DNA of 64,000 bases from DASYKT01 sp035995185 (GTDB lineage Bacteria; Acidobacteriota; Blastocatellia; Pyrinomonadales; Pyrinomonadaceae). Shown here piece after piece: positions 18,973 through 27,895 of the stretch. The stretch lies in NCBI GenBank assembly GCA_035995185.1, contig DASYKT010000025.1, positions 58,576 through 122,575 on the forward strand. Reading direction: 5' to 3'. Position 1 is the first letter of the stretch, and each line of letters starts with the position of its first letter. The notes under the pieces were generated by a model. The model was not told where the DNA came from. It searched no databases and was given only the letters and a program-made list of their open reading frames with translations. A program made the translations under genes and the position numbers.

Positions 18973-20097
18973 TCAACGCAGTTTCAAAGTCGCCAAACTA
19001 AGCAACGCAAATAAAACAGCCACGATCACAAAACGAAAAACGACCTTTGATTCTTTCCAACCGCTCAGCTCGAAATGATGATGTATCGGCGACATCTTGA
19101 AAATGCGCCTGCCGGTCGTCTTAAACGAAGCCACCTGGATCATCACCGACAGCGCTTCCAGAATGAACACGCCGCCGATAAAGGGCAGCAAAAATTCCTG
19201 CTTGGTCAGGATGGCGACGGTTCCCAGCGCGCCGCCGATCGCCAGGCTGCCGACATCACCCATAAAGACTTCCGCCGGCGGAGCGTTGTACCACAAAAAC
19301 CCGAGGCTGGCCCCGACCATCGCGCCGCAAAAAACCGTCAGCTCAGCCGCCTCGGGTTTGTGCGTGATATCGAGCCTTTCCGCCCAGCGCGCGTCGCTGG
19401 CGATATAGGTCAGCGCCGTCAGCGCCGACATCGCGATAAAAGTTATGCTGGTCGCCAGGCCGTCCAGCCCGTCGGTCAGATTTACGGCGTTTGAAGAGCC
19501 GAGCAGGATAAAGGCGATAAATAAACCGTATACCCAGGGATAGATCGTCGTGATGCCGTTCGCCTCGGCCGTCTCCTTAAAGAAAGGAATGCTCAGATTC
19601 CAGGGGTAATTTCCGATCAGGTAAAGCGCCAGAAAGATGCCGCCTGCGATCAGCAGTTGGCCGAACAATTTTTGTTTGCCGTTTAAGCCAAGGCTGCGCT
19701 TTTTCGTTATCTTGATGAAATCGTCGGCAAAACCGATCGCGGCAAAAAGCGTGGTGGCGATCAGCGCGATCCACAGATAGGGAGCGGTCAGCCGGGCCCA
19801 TAATAAAGTCGAAACTATCACCGATCCGATGATCAAAACGCCGCCCATCGTCGGGGTGCCTTTTTTTGCCTGGTGCGATTCCGGGCCTTCTTCGCGTATC
19901 TCCTGTCCGAATTTAAGATCGGCAAGTTTTTTGATCACGAATTTGCCGAGCAGCAGCGAGACCAGCAGTGAAGTGATCGTCGCCATCGCGGTGCGAAATG
20001 TGACGTACTGGATAACGTTAAGGACGCGAATAAAATAAGACGCGGTGTCCCTTGACGCGTTCAAAAATATCCACTCGTATAAAAGATGATAGAGCAT
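18973..20097 (-). CDS. mraY: Phospho-N-acetylmuramoyl-pentapeptide transferase
   Basis: A 374-residue polytopic membrane enzyme that transfers phospho-MurNAc-pentapeptide to undecaprenyl phosphate, giving lipid I. GTPTMGGVLIIG is the first conserved loop, GFADDFIKITKKRSLGLNGKQK carries the catalytic Asp pair, SSNAVNLTDGLDGLATS the third active-site region with its Asp, and MSPIHHHFELSGWKESKVV the His-rich C-terminal loop. About ten membrane segments are visible. It follows murF by 9 bp. Confidence 0.97.
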   Translation of the reverse strand: MLYHLLYEWIFLNASRDTASYFIRVLNVIQYVTFRTAMATITSLLVSLLLGKFVIKKLADLKFGQEIREEGPESHQAKKGTPTMGGVLIIGSVIVSTLLWARLTAPYLWIALIATTLFAAIGFADDFIKITKKRSLGLNGKQKLFGQLLIAGGIFLALYLIGNYPWNLSIPFFKETAEANGITTIYPWVYGLFIAFILLGSSNAVNLTDGLDGLATSITFIAMSALTALTYIASDARWAERLDITHKPEAAELTVFCGAMVGASLGFLWYNAPPAEVFMGDVGSLAIGGALGTVAILTKQEFLLPFIGGVFILEALSVMIQVASFKTTGRRIFKMSPIHHHFELSGWKESKVVFRFVIVAVLFALLSLATLKLR

Positions 20098-20106
20098 CCG
20101 TTTTAT

Positions 20107-21558
20107 TTACTGTGCTAAAGCAAACTTTTCCGTTAATTTAGCCACTATCTTTTCCGTTCGCACACCGCGCGAACCTTTGACCAGCACCAGGTCGCCTGCG
20201 CGCATTTCATTAACGATCTCTTCGGCCGCCTGGTCCGAATCGACAAAGAACTTCGTTTCGTGCAGTCCCGCTTCCTGCGCGCCTTCGACCAAGCAGCTGG
20301 CTAAACCTCTGACGCCGAATAGCGCGTCAATACCGCTTGCCGCGATCTTTTTCCCGGTTTCGCGATGGATCGATTCGGCGTCTATGCCCAGCTCAAGCAT
20401 TTCACCCGCGACAACTATTTTTCGTTTTGCGTGGCCGCCATTTTCCACCAAAGTATCGACCATGCTCATCAGTGCATCGGGATTGGAGTTATACGAATCG
20501 TTGACCACTTCAAACCCGGCGGCAAAACGCAATACTTCCCCGCGCTGCGGCGGCGGCGCAACCGTCGAGAGCGCGCGAGCGATATTTTCCGGCGAAATTT
20601 TGAATCCTAAACCGACCGCCGCGGCTGCCAGCGCGTTCGATATGTTGTGCCGCCCGGCCAGTTTCATACTAACTGTAGCGTGTCCGGCCGGAGTGTGCAA
20701 TTTAAAATCGGTCTGTCCGAATTTTTTTGAATGAATTTCTGTCGCTGTTACATCTGCCTGTTGGGAAATTCCGTAGGTAGTGTTGGGGCCCTGGTGTTTT
20801 TCTTTCATCGCCAGCACACGCGGGTCGTCGGCATTTAAGACGGCCGTGCCGCCGGGCTTCATTCCTTCTACTAATTCAGCTTTGGCGGCGGCGATGGCTT
20901 CGATCGAGCCGAGGTGTTCCAAATGAACGGGCAGTACATTTAATTCGACGGCAAAGTCAGGCGGGGTTATCTCGCACAGGCGTTTGATCTCATGCATCGG
21001 AGTGGACATTCCCATTTCCAGCACGGCTACATCATAATTCCCTTCCGAAGACAGACGCAAAACCGTCAGCGGATGCCCCAGCCCGTTATTATAATTTTTT
21101 ATATTTTTCAGAACGCGAAACCCGTTTTCCGAAAGCACGTGCGCCGTTAATTCTTTTGCCGTGGTTTTTCCCGCGCTGCCGGTGACGGCAACGACCGGTT
21201 TTCCCCAATCGCGGTAGATCCCGGCGGCCAGCGCCTGCAGAGCGACGATGGCGTCATCGACCAGGAGCAAGCGGTCGAGAAATTGTTCGAGCTCCGGGTT
21301 TCCGAAAACTTTGTCAGGCCGCGCTACGCAGGCTATCGCGCCGCTTTCAAAAGCGCTCTTGATAAATTGATGACTGTCGGCAAAATCGCCGTTGAAACCG
21401 TTGTTTTTATAATCGGGCTGCGAGAGCGCAAAAAAGATTTCGCCCGCTTTAACTTCGCGCGAGTCTATTGAAAAATTCCTGACTTCAGCGTCGAGCAAAG
21501 CGGGAGAAAATTTCCGCGTATCGGCAGTGATGTATTTGGCTACGCTGCTAAGTTTCAA
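20107..21558 (-). CDS. murF: UDP-N-acetylmuramoyl-tripeptide--D-alanyl-D-alanine ligase
   Basis: A 483-residue Mur ligase. It is MurF rather than MurE: the P-loop reads AVTGSAGKTTAKELTAHVL, followed by NIKNYNNGLGHPLTVL and LEMGMSTPMHEIKRL, and the N-terminal segment has FSIDSREVKAGEIFFAL. It adds D-Ala-D-Ala to the UDP-MurNAc tripeptide. Its ATG overlaps the ftsI stop by 4 bp, so the two are translationally coupled. In most dcw clusters murE lies exactly at this junction; here it is absent. Confidence 0.95.
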   Translation of the reverse strand: MKLSSVAKYITADTRKFSPALLDAEVRNFSIDSREVKAGEIFFALSQPDYKNNGFNGDFADSHQFIKSAFESGAIACVARPDKVFGNPELEQFLDRLLLVDDAIVALQALAAGIYRDWGKPVVAVTGSAGKTTAKELTAHVLSENGFRVLKNIKNYNNGLGHPLTVLRLSSEGNYDVAVLEMGMSTPMHEIKRLCEITPPDFAVELNVLPVHLEHLGSIEAIAAAKAELVEGMKPGGTAVLNADDPRVLAMKEKHQGPNTTYGISQQADVTATEIHSKKFGQTDFKLHTPAGHATVSMKLAGRHNISNALAAAAVGLGFKISPENIARALSTVAPPPQRGEVLRFAAGFEVVNDSYNSNPDALMSMVDTLVENGGHAKRKIVVAGEMLELGIDAESIHRETGKKIAASGIDALFGVRGLASCLVEGAQEAGLHETKFFVDSDQAAEEIVNEMRAGDLVLVKGSRGVRTEKIVAKLTEKFALAQ

Positions 21559-23498
21559 GTTTTATTCCTTTGTTTCGCTTTCTCTTCCGTCGTCTTCTTT
21601 GTCTCTACCGCAACTTTTTTATCGCCTCCTTTATCGGGGGCCTTTTTATTTTTTTCTTCCCTTTTATCTTTACTCGTTTTTGCTTCTTTGTCAGCCTCGG
21701 CTTTCTTTAACGCCGCGGGCGGCAGCTCGATGCCTTCCTTCTCGTCCTTAACGGCTTCAGTAGTTTGCAAAAACTCCGGATGAATTTCCCTGTTTGGCAG
21801 AACGTTCAACCGCGGCAATACTTGCTCGGCGATGGCCTTAAAGATCGGCGCCGCCACGGTCCCGCCGTCTCGCCCGCCGATGGACGGCTCATCGACCATC
21901 ACGGCGATCACCACTGCCGGGTTATCGGCCGGGGCCATTCCGATAAAAGACGAGATCCTTTTTCCCTCGGAGTAGCCTCTCTTCTGGTCGTATTTCCAGG
22001 CCGTTCCGGTCTTTCCCGAAACCGTATAACCTTCCAGCTGGGCGCGGCGGCCGGTCCCGCTTTTGACGACTTCGCGCATCATATTTCTCAGCGTGCGCGC
22101 GGCTTCGGCGCTTACCACCTGGGTTCTCTGCGGCTGCGCCACATAGCTCGGGTCTTTTCCCTCTTCGCCGATCTGCCTGACCACGTGCGGCTGTATGCGC
22201 AGGCCGTCATTAGCAATGGTCGCGTACGCCGAAGCCATTTGCAACGAGCTAACGCCCACTTCATAACCTATCGACATCGAGGCCAGCGAATCGGCTGACC
22301 AATTTTTTGTCGAGCGTAAAATTCCGGATGTTTCCGAAGGAAGTTCGACACCGGTCGGGGCGCCAAGGCCGAAGCGGCGGGCATATTCATAAAACCTGTC
22401 TTTGTCCAGCCGCTGTCCGACCTTGATCGCGGCTACATTATTAGAAACCGCCAATGCTTTGGTAAAAGGCACGACGCCCAGCGGGTGCCCGTCGGTAAAT
22501 TTGTGCTCGGCGATCGTGATCGAGCCGTTGTTGCAATCGATCTGCTCATCGGGTTTGATCAGGCCGGCATCGAGCGCCGCCCCGTAAGTGATCAGCTTAA
22601 AGACCGAACCCGGCGAGTAGTAATCCTCGATGGCTTTGTTGCGCCACGAAGCTGAGGCAAAATTCTTGTAGTTATTAAGATCAAAGCTCGGCAGGCTGAC
22701 CATCGCTAAAACCTCACCGGTCTTCGGGTCCAAAACTACTGCCGTTCCGCTTTTGGCGCCGACGGCGTCAAGTCCCTGCTTCAGCGCTTTTTCTGCTTCG
22801 TACTGGATGGTCGAATCGATCGTGAGATAAACGTCCTTGGGCGCGGCGACGGTATTTTCCGAAAGCTCATACACCCGGCCGATCCGGTCGTGTTCCTGAT
22901 AGCCGCCGATCACATCGCCGTGCAGGTGTAATTCCTGCGAGCGTTCGATGCCCGATTGGCCTTCATCATCTATATTGCTAAAACCTACTACCTGCGCCGC
23001 GGTCACCTGGTGCGGGTAGCTGCGCTTCTGATCTTTTTCCCACTTGATACCGTCGAGTTCGAGAGATTTTATCTTCGCTACCTTTTCATCATCCAGCTCC
23101 CGCGCAAAGAGGACGTATGTTTTGTCGCCTTCCTTCGCCTTTTTCAGGCGGCCGATCACGTCTTGTGATTTTTCTTTAAGTATCGCTGCGAGTTTCGCTC
23201 CCACAGATTCGATATTGCCGATCTTTTCCGGGTAAATGTAAAGCGATTCGACATTTAAGCTCACCGCCAGCTGCGAACCGTTGCGGTCGTAAATCGTTCC
23301 GCGGAGTTGTTTTTCGCGGATCTTTTCGCGCCGTTGATTTTGCGCTTTCTGCAGCAGCCAATCGTGCTGGTTCACTTGCAGGTGGACCAGCCGCACGCCG
23401 ATCACGCCCATCCAGATCACCCAGATGCCGACGATGAGTAGAAACCTGGCAAAGACCATCTGTGCCTGTTTTGTTCGCTGTGTTCTGCTGCGGCGCAT
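21555..23498 (-). CDS. ftsI: Peptidoglycan D,D-transpeptidase FtsI (PBP3 type)
   Basis: A 647-residue class B penicillin-binding protein. It has a basic N-terminus, one membrane anchor (FLLIVGIWVIWMGVIGVRLV), a dimerisation domain with RGTIYDRNGSQLA, and a transpeptidase domain with the motifs SVFK (in YYSPGSVFKLITY, near residue 300), SNN (AVSNNVAAIK) and KTG (VSGKTGTAW). No PASTA repeat is present. The last 70 residues form an unusual Lys/Glu-rich tail (KADKEAKTSKDKREEKNKK) of unknown role. It lies between ftsL and murF and works with FtsW in septal wall synthesis. Confidence 0.94.
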   Translation of the reverse strand: MRRSRTQRTKQAQMVFARFLLIVGIWVIWMGVIGVRLVHLQVNQHDWLLQKAQNQRREKIREKQLRGTIYDRNGSQLAVSLNVESLYIYPEKIGNIESVGAKLAAILKEKSQDVIGRLKKAKEGDKTYVLFARELDDEKVAKIKSLELDGIKWEKDQKRSYPHQVTAAQVVGFSNIDDEGQSGIERSQELHLHGDVIGGYQEHDRIGRVYELSENTVAAPKDVYLTIDSTIQYEAEKALKQGLDAVGAKSGTAVVLDPKTGEVLAMVSLPSFDLNNYKNFASASWRNKAIEDYYSPGSVFKLITYGAALDAGLIKPDEQIDCNNGSITIAEHKFTDGHPLGVVPFTKALAVSNNVAAIKVGQRLDKDRFYEYARRFGLGAPTGVELPSETSGILRSTKNWSADSLASMSIGYEVGVSSLQMASAYATIANDGLRIQPHVVRQIGEEGKDPSYVAQPQRTQVVSAEAARTLRNMMREVVKSGTGRRAQLEGYTVSGKTGTAWKYDQKRGYSEGKRISSFIGMAPADNPAVVIAVMVDEPSIGGRDGGTVAAPIFKAIAEQVLPRLNVLPNREIHPEFLQTTEAVKDEKEGIELPPAALKKAEADKEAKTSKDKREEKNKKAPDKGGDKKVAVETKKTTEEKAKQRNKT

Positions 23499-23530
23499 CT
23501 TTGTTTACTCCCGAAAGTATTTTGTGGAAA

Positions 23531-24091
23531 TTATTTTTTGGCGATCAAAGTTCGGCCCGTTTCTTTGCCCAATCCTTTGGCGGCTGCCGCTTTGGCAGCG
23601 TCGGCTTTGGCGCTTCTGGCACTCTGGTCTTTCTTTTCGCCGTCGACCGGCCTTACGCTCACGGTTTTAACGATCTTTACCGTGTCATTTTTTTCCGTAA
23701 GAGACTTGCTCTTGTTATCGGCGATCGTTTTGGCACTGTCAGGCTGCGGCGCATTCTTCATCGCATCGATAAATTGAAAATCGTCAGAGGTAAATTTTCG
23801 CAGGCCGATCTTTAACCCGGCTCTTTCGATGGTGGCCGGCGCGGAAACTTCTTCGCGTTCGACGCGCAATTTTCTCTGTTCAGCTTCCAGGTTCTGTTTG
23901 GCCTTGCGCATATCGCTGTTCTTCATGCTGAGTTCCACCGAAGAAAAATGCTGTTTTGCGGCAAAGAAAAATCCCACGGCCATGATCGCCGCGCAAAGCA
24001 GTCCCATCGCAAAATATTGCCACGGAATAGGAGCCTGTTCGCGCTTTACTTTTTCGCTGGTTCGTTCTTTGATCTGTTTTCGGTTAGCCAT
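23531..24091 (-). CDS. ftsL: FtsL-like division protein
   Basis: A 186-residue bitopic protein in the ftsL position between rsmH and ftsI. A basic N-terminus is followed by one membrane segment (YFAMGLLCAAIMAVGFFFAA, about residues 26-46) and a coiled coil (SVELSMKNSDMRKAKQNLEAE). It is longer than usual FtsL because of a low-complexity Lys/Ala/Ser tail from about residue 115. FtsL sequences are poorly conserved, so the call depends on topology and position. It would form the FtsQLB complex outside the membrane. Confidence 0.75.
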   Translation of the reverse strand: MANRKQIKERTSEKVKREQAPIPWQYFAMGLLCAAIMAVGFFFAAKQHFSSVELSMKNSDMRKAKQNLEAEQRKLRVEREEVSAPATIERAGLKIGLRKFTSDDFQFIDAMKNAPQPDSAKTIADNKSKSLTEKNDTVKIVKTVSVRPVDGEKKDQSARSAKADAAKAAAAKGLGKETGRTLIAKK

Positions 24092-24124
24092 ATATTTACT
24101 TTGACAGGGGACTTTCTCAGACTC

Positions 24125-25126
24125 TTACAACTTACTGCAAACACGAAGCTTAGCGCTGCGCGCACGCGGATTATCCGCCATTTCCTCGGCGCCCGGCACA
24201 ACCGGGCGTTTGGTTAAAATTTCAACTTTTTTCTCCGCGCCGCAAATACACCCAGGGAGCCGCGGAGGGCAGGAACATTTTCCCGCCAGTTTCTGAAAAG
24301 TTTGTTTGACGATACGGTCTTCCAGGGAATGAAAGCTGATGATGGCCAGCCTGCCCGTAATGTCTAAAATGTCAATTGCGTCGCTGATAAAATCAGCCAG
24401 GATCTCTAACTCTTTGTTGACCGCGATGCGCAGCGCCTGAAAGGTTCTGGTCGCGGGATGGATCTGATCGTGCTTGCTTTTTTTTACCGCGCGGCTGACC
24501 AGATCGGCCAATTCCTTTGTCGTCTCTATTGGCTCGCCGCGCTCTCTTCGTTCAACTATCCACCGGGCGATGCGGCGGGAAAATCTTTCCTCGCCATATT
24601 GATAGATGACGTTTGCGATCTCTTCTTCCGAAAGACGCTGTAAAAGTTCGGCGGCGGTTTCCGTGTCGTCGGCGTCATCATCAGCGGCGGCATTCATCCG
24701 CATATCGAGCGGCGCATCGTAGCGAAAACTAAAACCGCGCTCGGCGCTGTCAAACTGGAGTGAAGAAACTCCCAGATCGGCCAAAATGCCGTTCGGCTTT
24801 TCCGCGCCGGACTGCTGCCAGATATCTTTTAGCTGCGAAAAATTACTGTGAAAGATCTGAAAGCGATCGCCAAATCTCTCGAGGCGTTCTTTAGCATAGG
24901 CAATTGCCTCGGTGTCCTGGTCGATCCCTATCACCCGCGCCGTCGCGCTTTTTTCCAGCAGTGCCTCGGCGTGGCCGCCCAGACCGAGCGTGGCGTCAAT
25001 GAACAACCCGTTGGGTTTTGGAATAAACAGCCCGTCGCCCCGCTCCGGGGCTAGAAATTGCACCACTTCCGTTAATAAAACGGGAGAGTGAAGTTCTTCA
25101 GCCTCGTTTTTTTGCACAGTATTCAC
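24125..25126 (-). CDS. rsmH: 16S rRNA (cytosine1402-N4)-methyltransferase
   Basis: A 333-residue protein that methylates C1402 of 16S rRNA (MraW). HSPVLLTEVVQFL opens the fold, FIDATLGLGGHAEALL is the SAM-binding motif I, GILADLGVSSLQFDSAERGFSFRYDAPLDMRM the conserved core, and ISFHSLEDRIVK the late catalytic segment; the C-terminus NPRARSAKLRVCSKL is standard. It begins with GTG at 25126. It is the first gene of the dcw cluster; mraZ, which usually precedes it, is missing. Confidence 0.96.
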   Translation of the reverse strand: MNTVQKNEAEELHSPVLLTEVVQFLAPERGDGLFIPKPNGLFIDATLGLGGHAEALLEKSATARVIGIDQDTEAIAYAKERLERFGDRFQIFHSNFSQLKDIWQQSGAEKPNGILADLGVSSLQFDSAERGFSFRYDAPLDMRMNAAADDDADDTETAAELLQRLSEEEIANVIYQYGEERFSRRIARWIVERRERGEPIETTKELADLVSRAVKKSKHDQIHPATRTFQALRIAVNKELEILADFISDAIDILDITGRLAIISFHSLEDRIVKQTFQKLAGKCSCPPRLPGCICGAEKKVEILTKRPVVPGAEEMADNPRARSAKLRVCSKL

Positions 25127-25387
25127 ACGATTAGTTCAAAGAACGGTTTGAAAAAGAACGTTATTAAGTTGTGACGTTGAGAACGGCTGCTTAGTTAAAG
25201 CTCGGAGTAAGCGCCGCGTGAAAACCTGGATTTTCGCTTTTTTTGATCTTGCAGACGCCTTTTCGGGCCGATTGCCGAGTGTTTAAGCATTCTTAAGATT
25301 TTCTTAAGCAAAATTATTTTTTTGACAAAAAAATATCAGACGGCCAGATCTGAAATCGGTTGCGTTGCGTTGTAAATACGCCAGCTA
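25127..25387 (-). other. Long 5' leader of the dcw cluster
   Basis: From the predicted start point downstream of the promoter at 25394 to the rsmH GTG there are about 260 nt without a gene. On the transcribed strand it contains CTTAAGAAAATCTTAAG (a 6-bp stem), an A/T palindrome ATTTTTTTGTCAAAAAAAT, and a direct repeat CGTTCTTTTTCAAACCGTTCTTT close to the start. No small reading frame with a ribosome-binding site is evident. A regulatory RNA role is possible but unproven. Confidence 0.4.
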
Positions 25388-25393
25388 CACGCA

Positions 25394-25422
25394 AATATAA
25401 GCCTTTCCCTTACCTGTGTCAA
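25394..25422 (-). promoter_or_regulatory. Strong sigma-70-type promoter of the dcw cluster
   Basis: On the minus strand TTGACA (25422-25417) and TATATT (25399-25394) are separated by exactly 17 bp, a near-consensus match. It points to rsmH. Upstream, 25423-25550 contains a small GC hairpin (GGCCCcctcgcGGGCC, about 25500-25516 region) followed by GTTTTG that could end xerC/D transcription; otherwise nothing is seen there. Confidence 0.7.
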
Positions 25423-25550
25423 GGAGAATCTTCAAAAAATATTGCTTAATTCAAATGCTTAAAATTTACCCTTATTTTTGCTGGATTTAGCGCAAAACGG
25501 CCCGCGAGGGGGCCACGCCCTGCACTTTCGGCTTTCCTATTGAAACGGAT

Positions 25551-26498
25551 CTATCTGAGGGCCAAAGAAGGATGCCGGCTTTGCAGCTCCTGGATCATAT
25601 GCTCTTTGGCGATATGTGTGTAGCGCTGGGTAGTTGCTATCGAAGCGTGCCCGAGAAATTCCTGTACTACCCGAATATCGACCCCATTCCGCAGAAGCAG
25701 CGTGGCGACGGTGTGCCGCAGCATGTGTGGTGTAATAGGCCGCTCTATGCCTCTGTCTTCGCGTATCCGGTTTATCACATTTGCTATCCCTTGAGGGGAA
25801 AGCCGCTTGCCTCTGGCGTTAAGAAAAAAAGCGGAGCTTTCGGTAGAGATCTTTTGACGCATCTTTAAATATTCTCGCTGGATCTTTAAAGTGACTTTAT
25901 CGACTACAAAAGCCAATCTCTCTCTTCCGCCTTTGCCTTGTATCTTAAAAGCGGCTTCCGTAGGCACATAATCGCTCAGGTCTATGGCGGAAATTTCCCC
26001 CACGCGGATCCCCGTGGCAAAAAGCAATTCTAAAAGGGCAACATTACGAAGGACCAGGTATCTGCGTGAAGAAGTGTTTGTCTTTTTATTAGAAGTGTTC
26101 CGGCTGTAAGCCGAATAATTTTTTTGCGCCTGGGCGAGCAGGTCCCGTATCTCTTGCCGGGTTAAAGCGCGAGGAAGCTGTTCGATCCTGCCGAAACTTA
26201 TTTTGACCCGCCAAAAAGGCGATTCCGCGATAACGTCCCGCCTCACCCAATAAGTAAAAAATACTTTAAGAACGACGATCTTTCGCCGGATCGAAGCCGG
26301 GGCATAACCTTTATTCTTGAGATGGGCGACCCAATTCTCGATGTTGGTGTTTTTTATTGAGCTGATGGAGGTGGTTTTCCTCGCAAAAACCTCGAATTGG
26401 GCCAGATCGGAAATATATGCCCGCCTGGTTTTTTCTCTTCGATCGTTAGTTGAAAAATATCCTTCTAAAAACTCCCTAATTGCTTTATTCATTCTCAT
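25551..26498 (-). CDS. Tyrosine recombinase, XerC/XerD-like
   Basis: A 315-residue integrase-family recombinase with a SAM-like N-terminal domain (residues 1-95) and a full catalytic set: Arg in ATGIRVGEIS, Lys in QGKGGRERLAF, His-x-x-Arg in TPHMLRHTVATLL, His in EFLGHASIATTQ and the nucleophilic Tyr in QRYTHI. Between the domains is a K/S/T/N-rich insertion (SNKKTNTSSRR) not typical of chromosomal Xer proteins. AAAGGAGCGC precedes the ATG. It is divergent from the PLP-enzyme gene and lies 177 bp from the inverted repeat at 26675. It could be the housekeeping Xer protein, or the recombinase of that repeat. Confidence 0.92.
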   Translation of the reverse strand: MRMNKAIREFLEGYFSTNDRREKTRRAYISDLAQFEVFARKTTSISSIKNTNIENWVAHLKNKGYAPASIRRKIVVLKVFFTYWVRRDVIAESPFWRVKISFGRIEQLPRALTRQEIRDLLAQAQKNYSAYSRNTSNKKTNTSSRRYLVLRNVALLELLFATGIRVGEISAIDLSDYVPTEAAFKIQGKGGRERLAFVVDKVTLKIQREYLKMRQKISTESSAFFLNARGKRLSPQGIANVINRIREDRGIERPITPHMLRHTVATLLLRNGVDIRVVQEFLGHASIATTQRYTHIAKEHMIQELQSRHPSLALR

Positions 26499-26600
26499 GG
26501 ATAATGCGCTCCTTTTTTTTAGGGAGTAGAATTTGATTCTTAGGAAGAAAAGCTTAATAACCGCCGGACTTCAATTTAATAAGGTTTCAGCTTTAACTGA

Positions 26601-26629
26601 TTGTCGCAAAATTCCATTTAATGCATAAT
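26601..26629 (+). promoter_or_regulatory. Possible promoter reading into the inverted-repeat cassette
   Basis: TTGTCG (26601-26606), a 17-bp spacer and CATAAT (26624-26629) on the plus strand lie outside the left inverted repeat and point at the PLP-enzyme gene. The match is moderate. I see no comparable promoter outside the right repeat. Confidence 0.35.
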
Positions 26630-26674
26630 ACTTGCAACCCGACTTGCTAGAAGAGATCGGCAGTTTTCCCAAAT

Positions 26675-26700
26675 TTTACTATCGATAACTTAGAATTATC
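26675..26700 (+). repeat. Left copy of perfect 26-bp inverted repeat
   Basis: These 26 bases are the exact reverse complement of 29416-29441. The core TATCGATAA, spacer CTTAGAA, then TTATC has a complete left arm and a shortened right arm. The copy ends 13 bp before the start codon of the PLP-enzyme gene. Confidence 0.9.
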
Positions 26701-26713
26701 CCAGGAATTTTCG

Positions 26714-27895
26714 ATGCCCACAAAAGAGTCAAAGTTTTTTCGCCCCAATGATCTGGATCTCACGTATTATGATTTTTTCGAAGATATAAGAGACGCGGGA
26801 CAAGTATATGCGGACCCTTCGGGTTGGTTGGACACGTTCGTGGACTCGTCCGTCCTGCTTCCGCCTGTAGAGATCGACCCGGCCCGGTTTGGCCGTTATT
26901 ACCTCGATGAGAGTGGCTCCCTAGGCGAAATAAAAACCGACATACTCAAATTAATCTGCGCCTGGGAGCAGCACGATCTTAAAAATTCCGAGGTCACATT
27001 TTACAGTTCGGTTTCAACCGCAAACGGGGCAGTTCTCTTGGCGCTAAAAAACCAGGGAGTAAAAACTGTGGTGTTCGATACTCCGGCCTATGGCGTTACG
27101 GTTAACCAAGCAAGGCTTTCAGGACACAAAGTCGTATTGGTTCCTACCTATTATGCAAACAATTTCCGTTTCGATTTTGAACCGGACAAATTGCGAAGCG
27201 AATCACCGATTGCGATCTGGATGACACAACCAAAAATGTCTCTGGGCTATAATCAGGAACTCGAACATATAAAAATTTTGTTGGAAAAACTTTCTTCAAA
27301 AGATTTTTTGGTGATCGACGAGGCAACCGAACAGCGCCATCCGCCATTGTTTGCCGGACTTGTCACTAAAAAGAAGCATCCGAGAATATTGCGGGTGCGC
27401 GGGTTGTTAAAAGCGCTTGGCCTTAACGGTCTTCGACTTTCTTACGTCGTACATCCGAAAAGCATGCAATACCCTCTTGAGGGAGTCCAATACTTCACCG
27501 GCGCTTCGCTGGATCTTCACAGCCTGATGATGACCGTGGAACTCGCCAAAAACACGCCGCTCTTTTTTTCTATGTTAGCCTCAGCCAATTTGCAGATTAA
27601 AAAACTGCACAAGAAAGCCGACATGCTCGCCTTAGGCGCACAACTTAAATTGAGTCCTTTGGTGAATGGCTACATGGGAGCCGCGTTTCTCCCGCTGCAA
27701 GGAGGAAAAAAAGCTTACGCGCTAAACCGCAAAAGATTGCTGGATCATTGTCACTCGCACAAAATGCCCGTGGTATTGGGAGCAAATATGTTATTTGCGT
27801 TTGATCCTGATTGGGAGCAAATTCGGATAAATTATTTTAACCGTGAGCAAAACATTCTCCGAGCTGTTGAAGTATTAGCTGCGTTTCCTCTTTGA
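26714..27895 (+). CDS. PLP-dependent aminotransferase-like protein (fold type I)
   Basis: A 393-residue protein with the outline of class I/II aminotransferases: a substrate-loop region around FYSSVSTANGAVLLAL, VVFDTPAYGVTVNQARLSG, the cofactor-binding Asp in FLVIDEATEQRHPP, and RGLLKALGLNGLRLSYVV, which corresponds to the S/T-x-S-K-x-x-G-x-x-G-x-R Schiff-base motif with Lys as the likely PLP residue. The C-terminal Arg region is near DPDWEQIRINYF. No specific substrate can be given. The gene overlaps the convergent pentapeptide gene by 21 bp at the 3' ends, and both are enclosed by a 26-bp inverted repeat. The DNA looks more AT-rich than the flanking dcw genes. Confidence 0.75.
   Translation: MPTKESKFFRPNDLDLTYYDFFEDIRDAGQVYADPSGWLDTFVDSSVLLPPVEIDPARFGRYYLDESGSLGEIKTDILKLICAWEQHDLKNSEVTFYSSVSTANGAVLLALKNQGVKTVVFDTPAYGVTVNQARLSGHKVVLVPTYYANNFRFDFEPDKLRSESPIAIWMTQPKMSLGYNQELEHIKILLEKLSSKDFLVIDEATEQRHPPLFAGLVTKKKHPRILRVRGLLKALGLNGLRLSYVVHPKSMQYPLEGVQYFTGASLDLHSLMMTVELAKNTPLFFSMLASANLQIKKLHKKADMLALGAQLKLSPLVNGYMGAAFLPLQGGKKAYALNRKRLLDHCHSHKMPVVLGANMLFAFDPDWEQIRINYFNREQNILRAVEVLAAFPL

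Noticed and set aside
25551..26498. Recombinase as evidence of a prophage or integrative element
   Set aside because: No integrase partner genes, att duplication at a tRNA, or phage genes are present; only the local inverted repeat is seen.
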